NCBI GenBank assembly: GCA_015233155.1
Contig: JADFYG010000019.1
Location: 2,416-66,415 of the forward strand
Source of the DNA: Candidatus Rifleibacteriota bacterium
Lineage (GTDB): Bacteria > Muiribacteriota > Ozemobacteria > Ozemobacterales > Ozemobacteraceae
Direction: 5' to 3'
Length of the DNA: 64,000 nucleotides
Both the position numbers and the translations under genes were made by a program. The notes below the pieces were generated by a model. That model did no database searches, had not been told where the DNA came from, and saw only the letters and a list, made by a program, of their open reading frames with translations. Positions within the stretch are counted from its first letter, which is position 1, and each line of letters begins with the position of its first letter. Below, piece by piece: positions 53,583 through 61,810 of this stretch.

Positions 53583-53787
53583 TCCGTCTCTCAGCGTTCT
53601 AGTATTGTTCATCTGGTTCTTGTTTTTCACGGCGTAAATAAGCTCGCCAGATAGTTTAGTGGGATATATTGTTTCCCGATAACTATGTGTTTGTTTGAGC
53701 GTATCCTCGGAAGATTTACAAATTCAGACCTGTTTGAGGCGGTCATATGACCGTTGAACTGAATTCTTTTTTGGAGGAAGGTACGTC

Positions 53788-54348
53788 ATGTCGTTTGAGA
53801 ATATCATTAAAGAATCTGAAGGTAAGATGGAGCAGTCGGTTGAGGTTCTTAAAAAGGAATATGCTACTCTCAGGACATCAAGAGCAACTCCGTCTATACT
53901 GGATCGCATAACGGTCAGCCAGTATGGTGCAGAGACGCCTCTCCAACATGTTGCTTCAGTTTCTGCTCCTGATCCCAAAAGTTTGGTCATTCAACCCTGG
54001 GATAAAACTCTTCTAGGTGAAATTGAAAAAGCGATTCAAAAATCCGATCTTGGTCTTAATCCAATCAACGATGGGAGTATGATTCGGCTTCCGATTCCTC
54101 CGCTCACTGAAGAGCGGCGCAATGACCTTGTAAAAAGCTGTAAAAAGAAGGCGGAAGAATTTCGTGTGGCGGTTCGCAATGTTCGTCGGGATGCTAACGA
54201 AAATCTAAAGGCGCTTGAAAAGAAAAGCGAAATCACCCAGGATGAGTGCAAGAAGTCAATTGATCGAATTCAGAAGATTACAGATGCCCATATTGAAAAA
54301 ATTAATCATGTGTTTGATGCCAAGGAAAAGGAAATCCTAGGGAAATAG
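53788..54348 (+). CDS. frr: ribosome recycling factor
   Basis: 186 residues, exactly family size, with a strong GGAGGAAGG ribosome-binding site. Family blocks: VEVLKKEYATLRTSRA, PIPPLTEERRNDLVK and AVRNVRRDANENLK. It dissociates the post-termination ribosome together with EF-G. A 205-base gap separates it from pyrH and holds no gene I can see. The stop is 15 bases before the ferredoxin gene. Confidence 0.96.
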   Translation: MSFENIIKESEGKMEQSVEVLKKEYATLRTSRATPSILDRITVSQYGAETPLQHVASVSAPDPKSLVIQPWDKTLLGEIEKAIQKSDLGLNPINDGSMIRLPIPPLTEERRNDLVKSCKKKAEEFRVAVRNVRRDANENLKALEKKSEITQDECKKSIDRIQKITDAHIEKINHVFDAKEKEILGK

Positions 54349-54363
54349 AGGCGCGAATCGGCT

Positions 54364-54543
54364 ATGTATCGCATTACAGAAGATTGTGTTGCCTGTGGTT
54401 CTTGTCTTTCCGCCTGTCCGGTTCATGCGATAAAGGAAGGGGAACCATATATTATCAGCGGGAAGTGTACCAGTTGTGGCGATTGCGTGGAAATATGTCC
54501 GGTTGAAGCTATAGTCAAAGTTCAAGGCCCTGGAGACCTCTGA
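54364..54543 (+). CDS. small 2[4Fe-4S] ferredoxin (59 residues)
   Basis: A 59-residue product, too short for common ORF cut-offs. Two canonical clusters are encoded: C8, C11, C14 and C18 in CVACGSCLSACP, and C35, C38, C41 and C45 in CTSCGDCVEICP. Each is followed by a PVxAI block, as in clostridial-type 2[4Fe-4S] ferredoxins. The ATG at 54364 and TGA at 54541-54543 fit neatly between the frr stop and the uppS start. Its place inside the frr-uppS junction of a translation and membrane-lipid gene block is unusual. It could donate electrons to an anaerobic enzyme elsewhere; no partner is in the window. Confidence 0.92.
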   Translation: MYRITEDCVACGSCLSACPVHAIKEGEPYIISGKCTSCGDCVEICPVEAIVKVQGPGDL

Positions 54544-54551
54544 TTGCCTTC

Positions 54552-55334
54552 ATGAATCAGCAAACAGCCGGAATTGACCGCGATACACGTAAACAAAAAC
54601 TTCTGGAAACTGTCCAAGGTGGCCGGATCCCAGTACACATCGGCATTATCATGGATGGTAATGGTCGCTGGGCTAAAGCGCACGGATATTCACGTATTCG
54701 CGGGCACCAGTTTGGGGCACGCAATGTAAAGACAATTGTAAGGTGTGCCGATCGTATCGGGGTGCGTCATGTGACGCTCTATGTTTTTTCCTCAGAAAAC
54801 TGGGCGCGACCGAGCTTGGAGGTGACGGCTCTCATGCGCCTCATTCGCACTTATATTGCCCGTGAGCGTCAGGAGCTTCATGAGGAAGGGTTTTGTTTCC
54901 GGATGTTGGGGCGCGTCGCAGGCCTTGCCCCGGAAGTCCTCGCTGAAGCCCGTGCTTCCACTGAATTGATGGCGGGCAACAAGGGAACCTCGCTCAATCT
55001 GTGTATAAATTACGGCGGCAGAGCTGAGATCGTTGATGCTGTTCGTACATTGATTGCTCAGGGAAAACGCGCGGATGAGATTGACGAAGCTGCAATTTCT
55101 TCTGCATTGTATGCGCCAGATATCCCCGACCCTGATCTCATTATACGCACAAGCGGCGAACTTCGGACGAGTAATTTTCTCCTTTGGCAGTCAGCGTATT
55201 CGGAATTGTTATTTACGCCGGTTTTCTGGCCGGACTTTGATGAAGTCGAGTTTCTCCAGGCTGTTGCTCAATTTCAGTTGAGGCAGCGGCGTTTCGGTAA
55301 AATCGGAGAACAGGCAGAGGACCGTAAAAAATAG
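54552..55334 (+). CDS. uppS: isoprenyl transferase (undecaprenyl diphosphate synthase)
   Basis: 260 residues with the cis-prenyltransferase motifs: IIMDGNGRWAK with Asp35, SSENWARP, and DPDLIIRTSGELRTSNFLLWQSAYSEL at the end. It makes the C55 lipid carrier of peptidoglycan synthesis from isopentenyl and farnesyl diphosphate. Starts nine bases after the ferredoxin stop, and its stop touches the cdsA start, so uppS-cdsA are coupled. Confidence 0.94.
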   Translation: MNQQTAGIDRDTRKQKLLETVQGGRIPVHIGIIMDGNGRWAKAHGYSRIRGHQFGARNVKTIVRCADRIGVRHVTLYVFSSENWARPSLEVTALMRLIRTYIARERQELHEEGFCFRMLGRVAGLAPEVLAEARASTELMAGNKGTSLNLCINYGGRAEIVDAVRTLIAQGKRADEIDEAAISSALYAPDIPDPDLIIRTSGELRTSNFLLWQSAYSELLFTPVFWPDFDEVEFLQAVAQFQLRQRRFGKIGEQAEDRKK

Positions 55335-56117
55335 ATGTTGTCACGTGTAATTGTCACTGTTATCGGTATCCCGTTGGTTTATGGTTGTCTGGTATTCAAC
55401 GGTATTTCCCGTCTTGGATTGTTTCTTTTCGTTGCCATTGTCGGAGTGTATGAATTTCTCAGGATGTTCTTACCTCCTGGTGAATCTTTACCCCTGCTGG
55501 AGTTTTTTTTATCAGGGGGGATTCTGATTTCAACACAGATATTCCGCGAGCGTGGTTTGTTATTCAGTATTGCTTTTGCCGGACTTATCCTGGCGTCAGC
55601 AGTCGTATTGCGTGGTTTGAAAGGGGATGGTTTCAAACGGTTTTCTTCAGGGATTGCAAGCCTCTTGTATATTCCATTTTGTCTTGGGTTTTATAATCTT
55701 CTAGGCACACAGGATTCCCAAGGGGGTGTGCAGATTTTTGCCGTTCTTGTTTCGATTTGGGCGTTGGATATAGGAGCTTTTTTCTCGGGATGCTCGATTG
55801 GGGGGCCACGATTGGCGCCAAATATCAGCCCCAAAAAAACTTTTTCCGGTGCTCTCGGCGGTATTGTTACTTGCGGATTAACTGTTTATGGGCTTTTTCA
55901 CTTTGGTTTTTTCACGACCACCCCTGTGCGAGTTATGGGACTAGGTCTTTCCATTGGTGTTTTTAGCCAGTTGGCCGATTTATTCGAATCGGTTTTGAAA
56001 CGAGAGGCTGGCATCAAGGATTCGGGCCGTATTTTCGGTAATCACGGCGGGATGTTGGATCGTCTCGACAGTGTCCTTTTTATTGGGCCGATTGCCTATT
56101 TGTTTTTGGGATGGTAG
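55335..56117 (+). CDS. cdsA: phosphatidate cytidylyltransferase
   Basis: 260 residues with about seven membrane helices and the family C-terminal signature FGNHGGMLDRLDSVLF. It makes CDP-diacylglycerol from phosphatidate and CTP, the substrate of PgsA in this window (24018-24641). It starts directly after the uppS stop without a gap, a coupled junction. Confidence 0.93.
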   Translation: MLSRVIVTVIGIPLVYGCLVFNGISRLGLFLFVAIVGVYEFLRMFLPPGESLPLLEFFLSGGILISTQIFRERGLLFSIAFAGLILASAVVLRGLKGDGFKRFSSGIASLLYIPFCLGFYNLLGTQDSQGGVQIFAVLVSIWALDIGAFFSGCSIGGPRLAPNISPKKTFSGALGGIVTCGLTVYGLFHFGFFTTTPVRVMGLGLSIGVFSQLADLFESVLKREAGIKDSGRIFGNHGGMLDRLDSVLFIGPIAYLFLGW

Positions 56118-56148
56118 TTCGAATTTTTTCGAGAAAGTTGGGTGTTTC

Positions 56149-57414
56149 ATGATCCTCGGATTTCTTCTTGCTATTTTGAAGACGGTTGTTTCAATTTGCT
56201 TCGTACTTGTAAGTATTGCTCTGATCCATGAATTTGGGCATTATGCGACCGCCAAATTAACCGGAATATGGGTTATTGAGTTTGCCATTGGTTTTGGAAA
56301 CCGGATTTTGAAGTTCCGAATCGGGGAGACATTGTATTCTCTTCGACCTCTTCCTCTTGGCGGATTTGTGAGACTCGCCGGTATGGATCCTCCAGAAGAG
56401 GAGGAGTCCAAGGATGTTCCGGGGGAGGCAAAAGATGGAACTGCAGATGATGCTGCTCCTGAAATCATTGACCCGGACGATGTCATGCCCACACTTGATC
56501 CTGGTGATCCGCGTGGCTATCCAAGCAAACCAATATGGGCAAAGGTTCTGGTTCTTGCTGCTGGTTCGTTGATGAATCTTTTTTATGCCGTTCTTCTTTT
56601 CATTTTTATTTATGTTTATTCTGGCGGTCCAATGAGCAATATTGCCGTTCTCGGAGTGACGAAAGATCAGCCGGCGGCGCACGCTGGAATTCGCCCGGGC
56701 GATGTAATCAGCGCAGTGGCGGGAATTTCCCTGGAAGAATGGACGGATGGAATTAAACTTATCCAGGCACATGCAGGAAAAGAAATTTTGCTTGATGTCA
56801 TTCGTGATCATCCGATTCCCAAGCCGGGATTTGGTGGTGGAGTTTTACAGGGAGATGTTTCCGTAGATCGTGGAAGCTATCTTCTTTATAAGCGGGAAAC
56901 GCTGAAAATCCCAGTAACCCCCACAGGAAGCGCCGGAGCCGGTCGCATAGGAATTGCTCTCGCTCCAAATACTTTTGATTTTCGTGCGCTTCCCATATCA
57001 AGGGCCGTTGGGAAAGCATTTGAAAGCGCCTGGTCGATTATTATGCAGACGGTTCAGGGGCTTGCCCGTATGATTTCCGGGGAGACCCAGGCCGACGTTG
57101 CTGGTCCCGTAAAGATCATGCAAATGATCAAAGAGCAGGCATACAAAGGATTGGCGGATCTATTGTATCTGACGGCGGTATTGTCAGTGAATATTGGTCT
57201 CATCAACCTATTTCCTTTTCCGGTTCTTGACGGAGGACGCATCGTCTTTGTTCTTCTGGATCTATTGTTCATGGGGATCAATTTTATTACCGGTTTAAAG
57301 TTGCAGATTACTCAGAAGGTTGAAGAGAATGTGCATTTTGTTGGAATGATTTGCCTGCTTCTCCTGCTTGTTTTTGTGACTTTTCAGGATATAAAGAGCC
57401 TATTTCACCCATAA
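56149..57414 (+). CDS. rseP: site-2 protease RseP (membrane zinc metalloprotease)
   Basis: 421 residues from ATG 56149; an earlier start at 56071 would overlap cdsA and is rejected. Active-site HEFGH gives H27, E28 and H31, in the first membrane helix. A PDZ domain of the form VTKDQPAAHAGIRPGDVISA lies in the middle. The second zinc ligand lies in LDGGRIVFVLL, in LFPFPVLDGGR. RseP cuts anti-sigma factors or signal peptide remnants within the membrane. An unusual acidic insert (EEEESKDVPGEAKDG and more, about residue 85-135) is absent from the E. coli protein. Confidence 0.93.
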   Translation: MILGFLLAILKTVVSICFVLVSIALIHEFGHYATAKLTGIWVIEFAIGFGNRILKFRIGETLYSLRPLPLGGFVRLAGMDPPEEEESKDVPGEAKDGTADDAAPEIIDPDDVMPTLDPGDPRGYPSKPIWAKVLVLAAGSLMNLFYAVLLFIFIYVYSGGPMSNIAVLGVTKDQPAAHAGIRPGDVISAVAGISLEEWTDGIKLIQAHAGKEILLDVIRDHPIPKPGFGGGVLQGDVSVDRGSYLLYKRETLKIPVTPTGSAGAGRIGIALAPNTFDFRALPISRAVGKAFESAWSIIMQTVQGLARMISGETQADVAGPVKIMQMIKEQAYKGLADLLYLTAVLSVNIGLINLFPFPVLDGGRIVFVLLDLLFMGINFITGLKLQITQKVEENVHFVGMICLLLLLVFVTFQDIKSLFHP

Positions 57415-57416
57415 TA

Positions 57417-58283
57417 ATGGACACAGGCGTAAATATCTCACCAGATCCAGAGGCAAAGTCGGAATCGAAGCCATCTATCTTCGTTGCATATCTCGTGTCA
57501 TCGACCTATTTGATCGGCATGATAGGGGTGACCGGGCTAGCGATGGTTCTTCGATCAGTAGATACGTGGTTAAGCGCTTCTGCGTTTTTGACGATTCTGT
57601 ATTTGTCTTTTGTTGGCTATCAGCGTGGCGGGGTTAAGGAAATTTCGTCTGTTATCAGATTTGGTGTAGCTGTATTCTTAGCCTATTTGTTCGGTGGGCG
57701 TATCGGTGAAATCTTTGGCCTGAGAGGAGTTCTCGGCCATGTTGTTGGCTTCTACGGGTTATTTCTTATCTTATTTTTATCGGCAGGCTTGATTTTTCGT
57801 CATTTGTTTTCCGATGGCACACCCCCTGGATCCATTGATCGATTTTTCGGAATAATACTTGGTGGAATTGAAGGGTTGGCGCTGGGTCTATTTGTAGCCT
57901 GGATATCGGGAATGGTACCCGGAGCGCCGGTGAATTCGCCATTGTCAGCATTGGCTGGGCGGGTCATTGATCCACTACTGATGAATCAAAAAGGAATAAT
58001 TCCGATCATGAAGCTTGCCAGAGACTGTCGAAATGGTATTGATCCGGAAAAAATCGACATGGAAAAAGTTCGCAGGGAAACTGCCCCGATTATTCAAAAT
58101 CCGGCACTTCGAAATATCACGGATGATCCTGTTCTGAAAGAGCGAATACGTCTGAAAGATTTTGGTGCAGTAATGAAAGATAAGAAGATCAGGGATTTGC
58201 TTTCAGACCCTGAGTTTAAGAAATCCATGGATAGTATAAATTGGGATGTTGTGGTTGCGGAAATTCAAAAGGGAGCCCGATGA
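57417..58283 (+). CDS. CvpA-family membrane protein
   Basis: ATG 57417 lies just after the rseP stop (57412-57414). Four or so membrane helices (YLVSSTYLIGMIGVTGLAMV, SAFLTILYLSFVGYQRGG, and others) match the CvpA family, first known for colicin V production. The ISS-x-x-RFGVAVFLAY block fits the family. The C-terminal 110 residues are soluble, charged and helical, with a DPxFKKSMD-like end, longer than a bare CvpA. Coupled with rseP. Function unknown in most bacteria. Confidence 0.75.
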   Translation: MDTGVNISPDPEAKSESKPSIFVAYLVSSTYLIGMIGVTGLAMVLRSVDTWLSASAFLTILYLSFVGYQRGGVKEISSVIRFGVAVFLAYLFGGRIGEIFGLRGVLGHVVGFYGLFLILFLSAGLIFRHLFSDGTPPGSIDRFFGIILGGIEGLALGLFVAWISGMVPGAPVNSPLSALAGRVIDPLLMNQKGIIPIMKLARDCRNGIDPEKIDMEKVRRETAPIIQNPALRNITDDPVLKERIRLKDFGAVMKDKKIRDLLSDPEFKKSMDSINWDVVVAEIQKGAR

Positions 58284-58346
58284 GTTCTTGCAGGTGTCGA
58301 AAACTGTTCTGAAAAATACGAAATCTTGATATGATACTCTTTTGAG

Positions 58347-58376
58347 TTGATGTTTTACAAAGGGGTGTGTTATTAT
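58347..58376 (+). promoter_or_regulatory. weak promoter candidate for the HDOD gene
   Basis: TTGATG (58347-58352), 18-base spacer, TATTAT (58371-58376), upstream of the HDOD gene and after the end of the CvpA-like gene at 58283. Match is modest. Confidence 0.3.
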
Positions 58377-58442
58377 ATCAGCAAAATATATTTAAATTGG
58401 CATGACGTGCCGTAATAACTGATAATGGTGAGGTGGGTATTT

Positions 58443-59573
58443 GTGGCTTCGTTTCGAATGGAAACCCTTGACGGCGGACTGACTCAACTCATCGTCAGTG
58501 GATTGGTACAAAAAGAGGATATAGATGTTTTTCGCGCGCTTTCGGGGCTTTCCAAAGCTCAGACAAGGGCTCTCGTAGATCTTTCAGAGCTTGCCGAAGC
58601 GGATGAATCTTTCTATCAGCATATCGTTGATGTTTCTGCCCGTTGTCGGATCAAAGTCGTTTGCAAGATGGCTGAAATAAGTAAAATCTGTCTGCGATTC
58701 GGAATTCAGACGTTTCCTTCTCAAAAGAGTGCTCAACTCTCTATTGCCGGTGAGGAAACGGTTAATCATTTGATGTCTAAGCTGCGCGATGTTCCAATTT
58801 TGAGCACGGATGCTTACCAGCTTGTAAGTTATATGAATGATGTAAACGCGAATTTCGAAGAGCTGGAAAAAATGGTCCGAAATAATCCGGGCTTGGTTAG
58901 TCAAATCATTCGGCTTGCTAATTCTTCCTTTTATTATCGTGGACAGAAGGTTGACTTGCTGTCTAAGGCCCTTGTCACAATAGGTTTTGCAAATCTTCGT
59001 CCAATATTTCTGTTCAATTTTTATAACAGCGTAATGGGATTGTTTGCGGCACAGAAGGAAGTCATAGCTCATGGAAAGCGTTGTGCACAGCTGGCAGAGT
59101 TTATTTGTCGTGCTGCAAAAGCTCCAAAAGAAGACTATTCAAAAGTTTGGGTCGGAGGTCTTCTCCATGATGTAGGCGGGCAGGCGCTGTCTTTCTTTTT
59201 TCCGGAAAAATATGAAAAAGCTCGCCAGATCATGTTGGAAGAACAGAAACCGTCATACATGGCTGAACTCGTCGTTTTCGGAACCGAGCATCAGACTGTT
59301 GGTCGCATGCTTGCAACAAGATGGAATTTTCCGGAATATCTGGTTAACATCATTGGTGACCATCATTATTTGCAGGCTGTAGGCTGGAATAAGCTCACCC
59401 TGCCGGTTTTCTGTGCAAACTGCTATCTGAATGAGCAGGAGAAAATTCCCGCTCATTCTTATTATTCCAAGCTTACCGGATATTTCATGCTGTTCAAACA
59501 GGATATGCCTTGGTCGGACGAAGCTATTGGGGAAGAATTTGCAAAGGCGTTGACTGGCGAAACAATTTTGTGA
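58443..59573 (+). CDS. HDOD-domain protein with STAS-like N-domain
   Basis: GTG at 58443 has GAGG nine bases upstream; ATG 58425 is in frame but lacks such a site. Residues about 5-110 form a STAS-like alpha/beta domain (DIDVFRALSGLSKAQ, and LVDLSEL). About 130-375 is an HDOD domain, including the HD-like GLLHDVGGQAL. HDOD proteins lack clear catalytic metal sets and act in signalling, often with cyclic di-GMP or second-messenger systems. Neighbouring chemotaxis genes run in the opposite direction, so a link to signalling is plausible. A prior study of this subtype is not known to me. Confidence 0.7.
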   Translation: MASFRMETLDGGLTQLIVSGLVQKEDIDVFRALSGLSKAQTRALVDLSELAEADESFYQHIVDVSARCRIKVVCKMAEISKICLRFGIQTFPSQKSAQLSIAGEETVNHLMSKLRDVPILSTDAYQLVSYMNDVNANFEELEKMVRNNPGLVSQIIRLANSSFYYRGQKVDLLSKALVTIGFANLRPIFLFNFYNSVMGLFAAQKEVIAHGKRCAQLAEFICRAAKAPKEDYSKVWVGGLLHDVGGQALSFFFPEKYEKARQIMLEEQKPSYMAELVVFGTEHQTVGRMLATRWNFPEYLVNIIGDHHYLQAVGWNKLTLPVFCANCYLNEQEKIPAHSYYSKLTGYFMLFKQDMPWSDEAIGEEFAKALTGETIL

Positions 59574-59624
59574 CACAGCACTTCTTACCAAAGAAGCCTA
59601 AAAATATTCGATCATTACCAAGCG

Positions 59625-59687
59625 AGATTCCTCACATTCGTTCGGAATGACAAACAATGCTGTCATTTCGAGCGAAGGGAGAAATCT
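59625..59687. repeat. REP-like palindrome between HDOD gene and chemotaxis operon
   Basis: Arms 59625-59652 (beginning AGATTCCTCACATTCGTTCG) and 59661-59687 (TGTCATTTCGAGCGAAGGGA and on) are imperfect reverse complements with an 8-base loop. The GATTCCTC...GGAATGACA / TGTCATTCCGAGCG...GAATCTC pattern is, from memory, a common mobile palindrome in many bacterial genomes. It lies in the 220-base convergent gap; no gene is seen there. Confidence 0.6.
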
Positions 59688-59794
59688 AAACCAACTGATT
59701 AGCATTCTTTTAATCATGTGACGCAGCAAGTTTCACGATGCTCCAGATCGGGGAGTCCTGAATGTGGGGCCGGGGAAGCTTGTTGTCAGACTTC

Positions 59795-60694
59795 TTATTC
59801 CCGGATTGGTGTCGTGGAGGCGCATCCTTCACAGAATGCTTTCGGCAGGGTAAGTATTACGGGTTCTTCGCCTACGAGAAAACGGGCGAAGCAGAAAGAT
59901 GCCGAGGTTGCTTCTTCTGGAATGGGGCCGCATCCAACCAGTGGCAGGCCCAGGTTGAACTGTGCGTTAACCCTTTGAGCCATCAAGCGTCCTGCCAGTG
60001 TGTTAAGGAGTTCGGCCAGCGTATCCGTTAAGAGTTGCTCTGATGCTTCCTCCGGGGGCATGCCGTGGATTGAACTCACAATTCTGCCGATGAATGTTGC
60101 CGGGACCCAGATAATGAGCTCTCCGAATTGAGGTTCGATAATGGCCAGTCGTGCCCAGTATCCGGAAGATTGGTCCATTGATTGAGCGGATTCGGGAGGC
60201 AAGTTACTGCAAATGCTTTCCAGGACTATTTCTTCGAATGCCACCTCTTCAAATGTTTGTGAAACAGCTCGACGGATTATTTCTTCGTGATTCGCAGAAG
60301 TTCCGGATATCAAGTTAAACCCTTTTTGGGAGAGCGTCTTTATCGCTTGTTGCATGGTGGCTGGAGAAACTGGTTTCGCTACAACTTTGTCGGCACCACG
60401 GCTCATTAGTTCCTGTTCAATGGCGGGATTGCCGAGGCTGGTAACGACTATGACAGGAATGCCATTCAATTTTGGGCTTGCTTTTATGGATGCCAACAAT
60501 CGTTTGCCATCCATAACCGGCATGTTCAGATCTGTCACCAAAAGATCGATGCTCTCTTTTCGAATGATGGCAAGCGCTTCTTCGCCATTTGCAGCTTCCA
60601 GAAAACAGGATTCGGAGCACCCTGCTATTTCGAGACAACGACGAATGATCATTCGCGCCGTTGCCGAATCGTCGGCGATCAGGATATTTTTCAT
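59795..60694 (-). CDS. response regulator fused to CheX-like domain
   Basis: 299 residues. The receiver domain (about 1-122) has the acidic pocket D8 and D9, phosphorylation site D55 (TDLNMP) and a late KPVSP block with Lys. About 140-290 resembles CheX/CheC-type phosphatase folds, with a GRIVSSIHGM and an ELLNTLAGRLM block. Such domains can remove phosphate from CheY-P. The fusion puts receiver and phosphatase in one protein. Last gene of the che operon, 22 bases after cheD. The CheX assignment is by fold-like pattern; the E-x-x-N catalytic motif ELLNTLAG reads partly as expected (E, N). Confidence 0.7.
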   Translation of the reverse strand: MKNILIADDSATARMIIRRCLEIAGCSESCFLEAANGEEALAIIRKESIDLLVTDLNMPVMDGKRLLASIKASPKLNGIPVIVVTSLGNPAIEQELMSRGADKVVAKPVSPATMQQAIKTLSQKGFNLISGTSANHEEIIRRAVSQTFEEVAFEEIVLESICSNLPPESAQSMDQSSGYWARLAIIEPQFGELIIWVPATFIGRIVSSIHGMPPEEASEQLLTDTLAELLNTLAGRLMAQRVNAQFNLGLPLVGCGPIPEEATSASFCFARFLVGEEPVILTLPKAFCEGCASTTPIRE

Positions 60695-60716
60695 GAGTCA
60701 GCGCGCTCCTTTACGA

Positions 60717-61190
60717 TCATAGCTCCCAGTCTTCACGGCCAGGAGAACTCAAAATAATACGGCGGTCAATCATGGTTACGGTTCGGCTGAATTCTCCGCC
60801 GACATCTTCTGCTGCGGGCCATAGACGCAAATTCCAGAGAACTTTTCTTGTGGCGAGAATGTTGCGTTTCCCGATGTTAAAAGTGTTGTTGGGATCCATG
60901 ATTTGAGCCCCACCAGCAAGTTTTATGGTTAAATCGCGGCTCTGAATTCCAAGGTTGCTGAGTTGTTTGATAAGCAGAGGAATTCCGGTGTCGGCGAACA
61001 TTGCAGGTTTTTGTTGGGCCAGCACAGCATTCAGGGAGCTTTCAGGAAGTTGAATGTGCAAAAGACCAATCACCGGTTTTACTGTACCGACGGCAAGAAC
61101 AGCCACACAGGATCCGAGCGCCATTGTTTTCAACGTTTCACCCGGAGTTGCTGAAACAGCAACATCCCCGACGCCTACATATTTAATCAT
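60717..61190 (-). CDS. cheD: chemoreceptor glutamine deamidase CheD
   Basis: 157 residues from ATG 61190; a TTG at 61238 is in frame but not needed. The family pattern VGVGDVAVSATPGETLKTMALGSC shows catalytic Cys28, and His45 lies in GLLHIQLP. CheD deamidates receptor glutamines and assists CheC/CheX-type adaptation. It lies after cheY and before the REC-CheX fusion gene, matching the CheC/CheX-CheD partnership known from other chemotaxis systems. Confidence 0.88.
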   Translation of the reverse strand: MIKYVGVGDVAVSATPGETLKTMALGSCVAVLAVGTVKPVIGLLHIQLPESSLNAVLAQQKPAMFADTGIPLLIKQLSNLGIQSRDLTIKLAGGAQIMDPNNTFNIGKRNILATRKVLWNLRLWPAAEDVGGEFSRTVTMIDRRIILSSPGREDWEL

Positions 61191-61305
61191 GACAAATAAA
61201 AACAAATCGTGTGATACCACAATCTGCTTCTGGAGCAAATAATATCAATGATAGATGTATATTGACGCGACACTGGAGGTAGTTCTCTGGTGATAAAAAG
61301 AAGTA

Positions 61306-61668
61306 TCAGCCCAGAATCTGCGCGATAGTTGCAAGCACTTTTTCCGGTTGAAGAGGCTTGACAAGGAAGTTTTTGGCACCAGCCATAATGGCTGCCTTGA
61401 CTTTGTCTATCGTTCCCATGGCGGAACACATGACTATCTTTGCCTCAGGGTCCAGTTTCAGGATTTCCTTTACAGCTGCAATTCCGTCCATGTCTGGCAT
61501 CGTTATATCCATGGTTACAAGATCAGGTTTGACCATGGGATACTTCGCAACCGCATCCAATCCACTTACTGCTTCGACAGCTATTTCATAGCCATTCTTG
61601 GTGAGAAGCTGTTTGAGCATTACCCGCATAATTGCGGCATCATCAACTATCATGATTCGTTTTGCCAT
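61306..61668 (-). CDS. cheY: chemotaxis response regulator CheY
   Basis: 120 residues of a stand-alone receiver: D9 and D10, phospho-acceptor D54 (TMDITMP), S82 and K104 (LVKPLQP). The opening MAKRIMIVDDAAIMR is typical. CheY-P carries the signal from CheA to the motility apparatus. It has its own promoter (61734-61762), so cheY-cheD-REC-CheX can be expressed apart from cheW-cheR-cheB. A GGAGG site lies upstream of the start. Confidence 0.9.
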   Translation of the reverse strand: MAKRIMIVDDAAIMRVMLKQLLTKNGYEIAVEAVSGLDAVAKYPMVKPDLVTMDITMPDMDGIAAVKEILKLDPEAKIVMCSAMGTIDKVKAAIMAGAKNFLVKPLQPEKVLATIAQILG

Positions 61669-61733
61669 GAAAATGGGCCTCCAAGGGATTGTTTCGGTTT
61701 CTCTGGAATAAGTTTAATACAATTCAACACGAG

Positions 61734-61762
61734 AATTTACCATGTCCAACGATGCTTGTCAA
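61734..61762 (-). promoter_or_regulatory. sigma-70-type promoter of cheY
   Basis: Minus-strand TTGACA (61757-61762), 17-base spacer, TAAATT (61734-61739), in the 142-base gap between cheB and cheY. Consensus -35 box. It marks an internal start in the che cluster. Confidence 0.7.
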
Positions 61763-61810
61763 AAGTGATTCAGAAATGATTTTAGAAGCGCTAAATTATG
61801 AAATAAGTGA

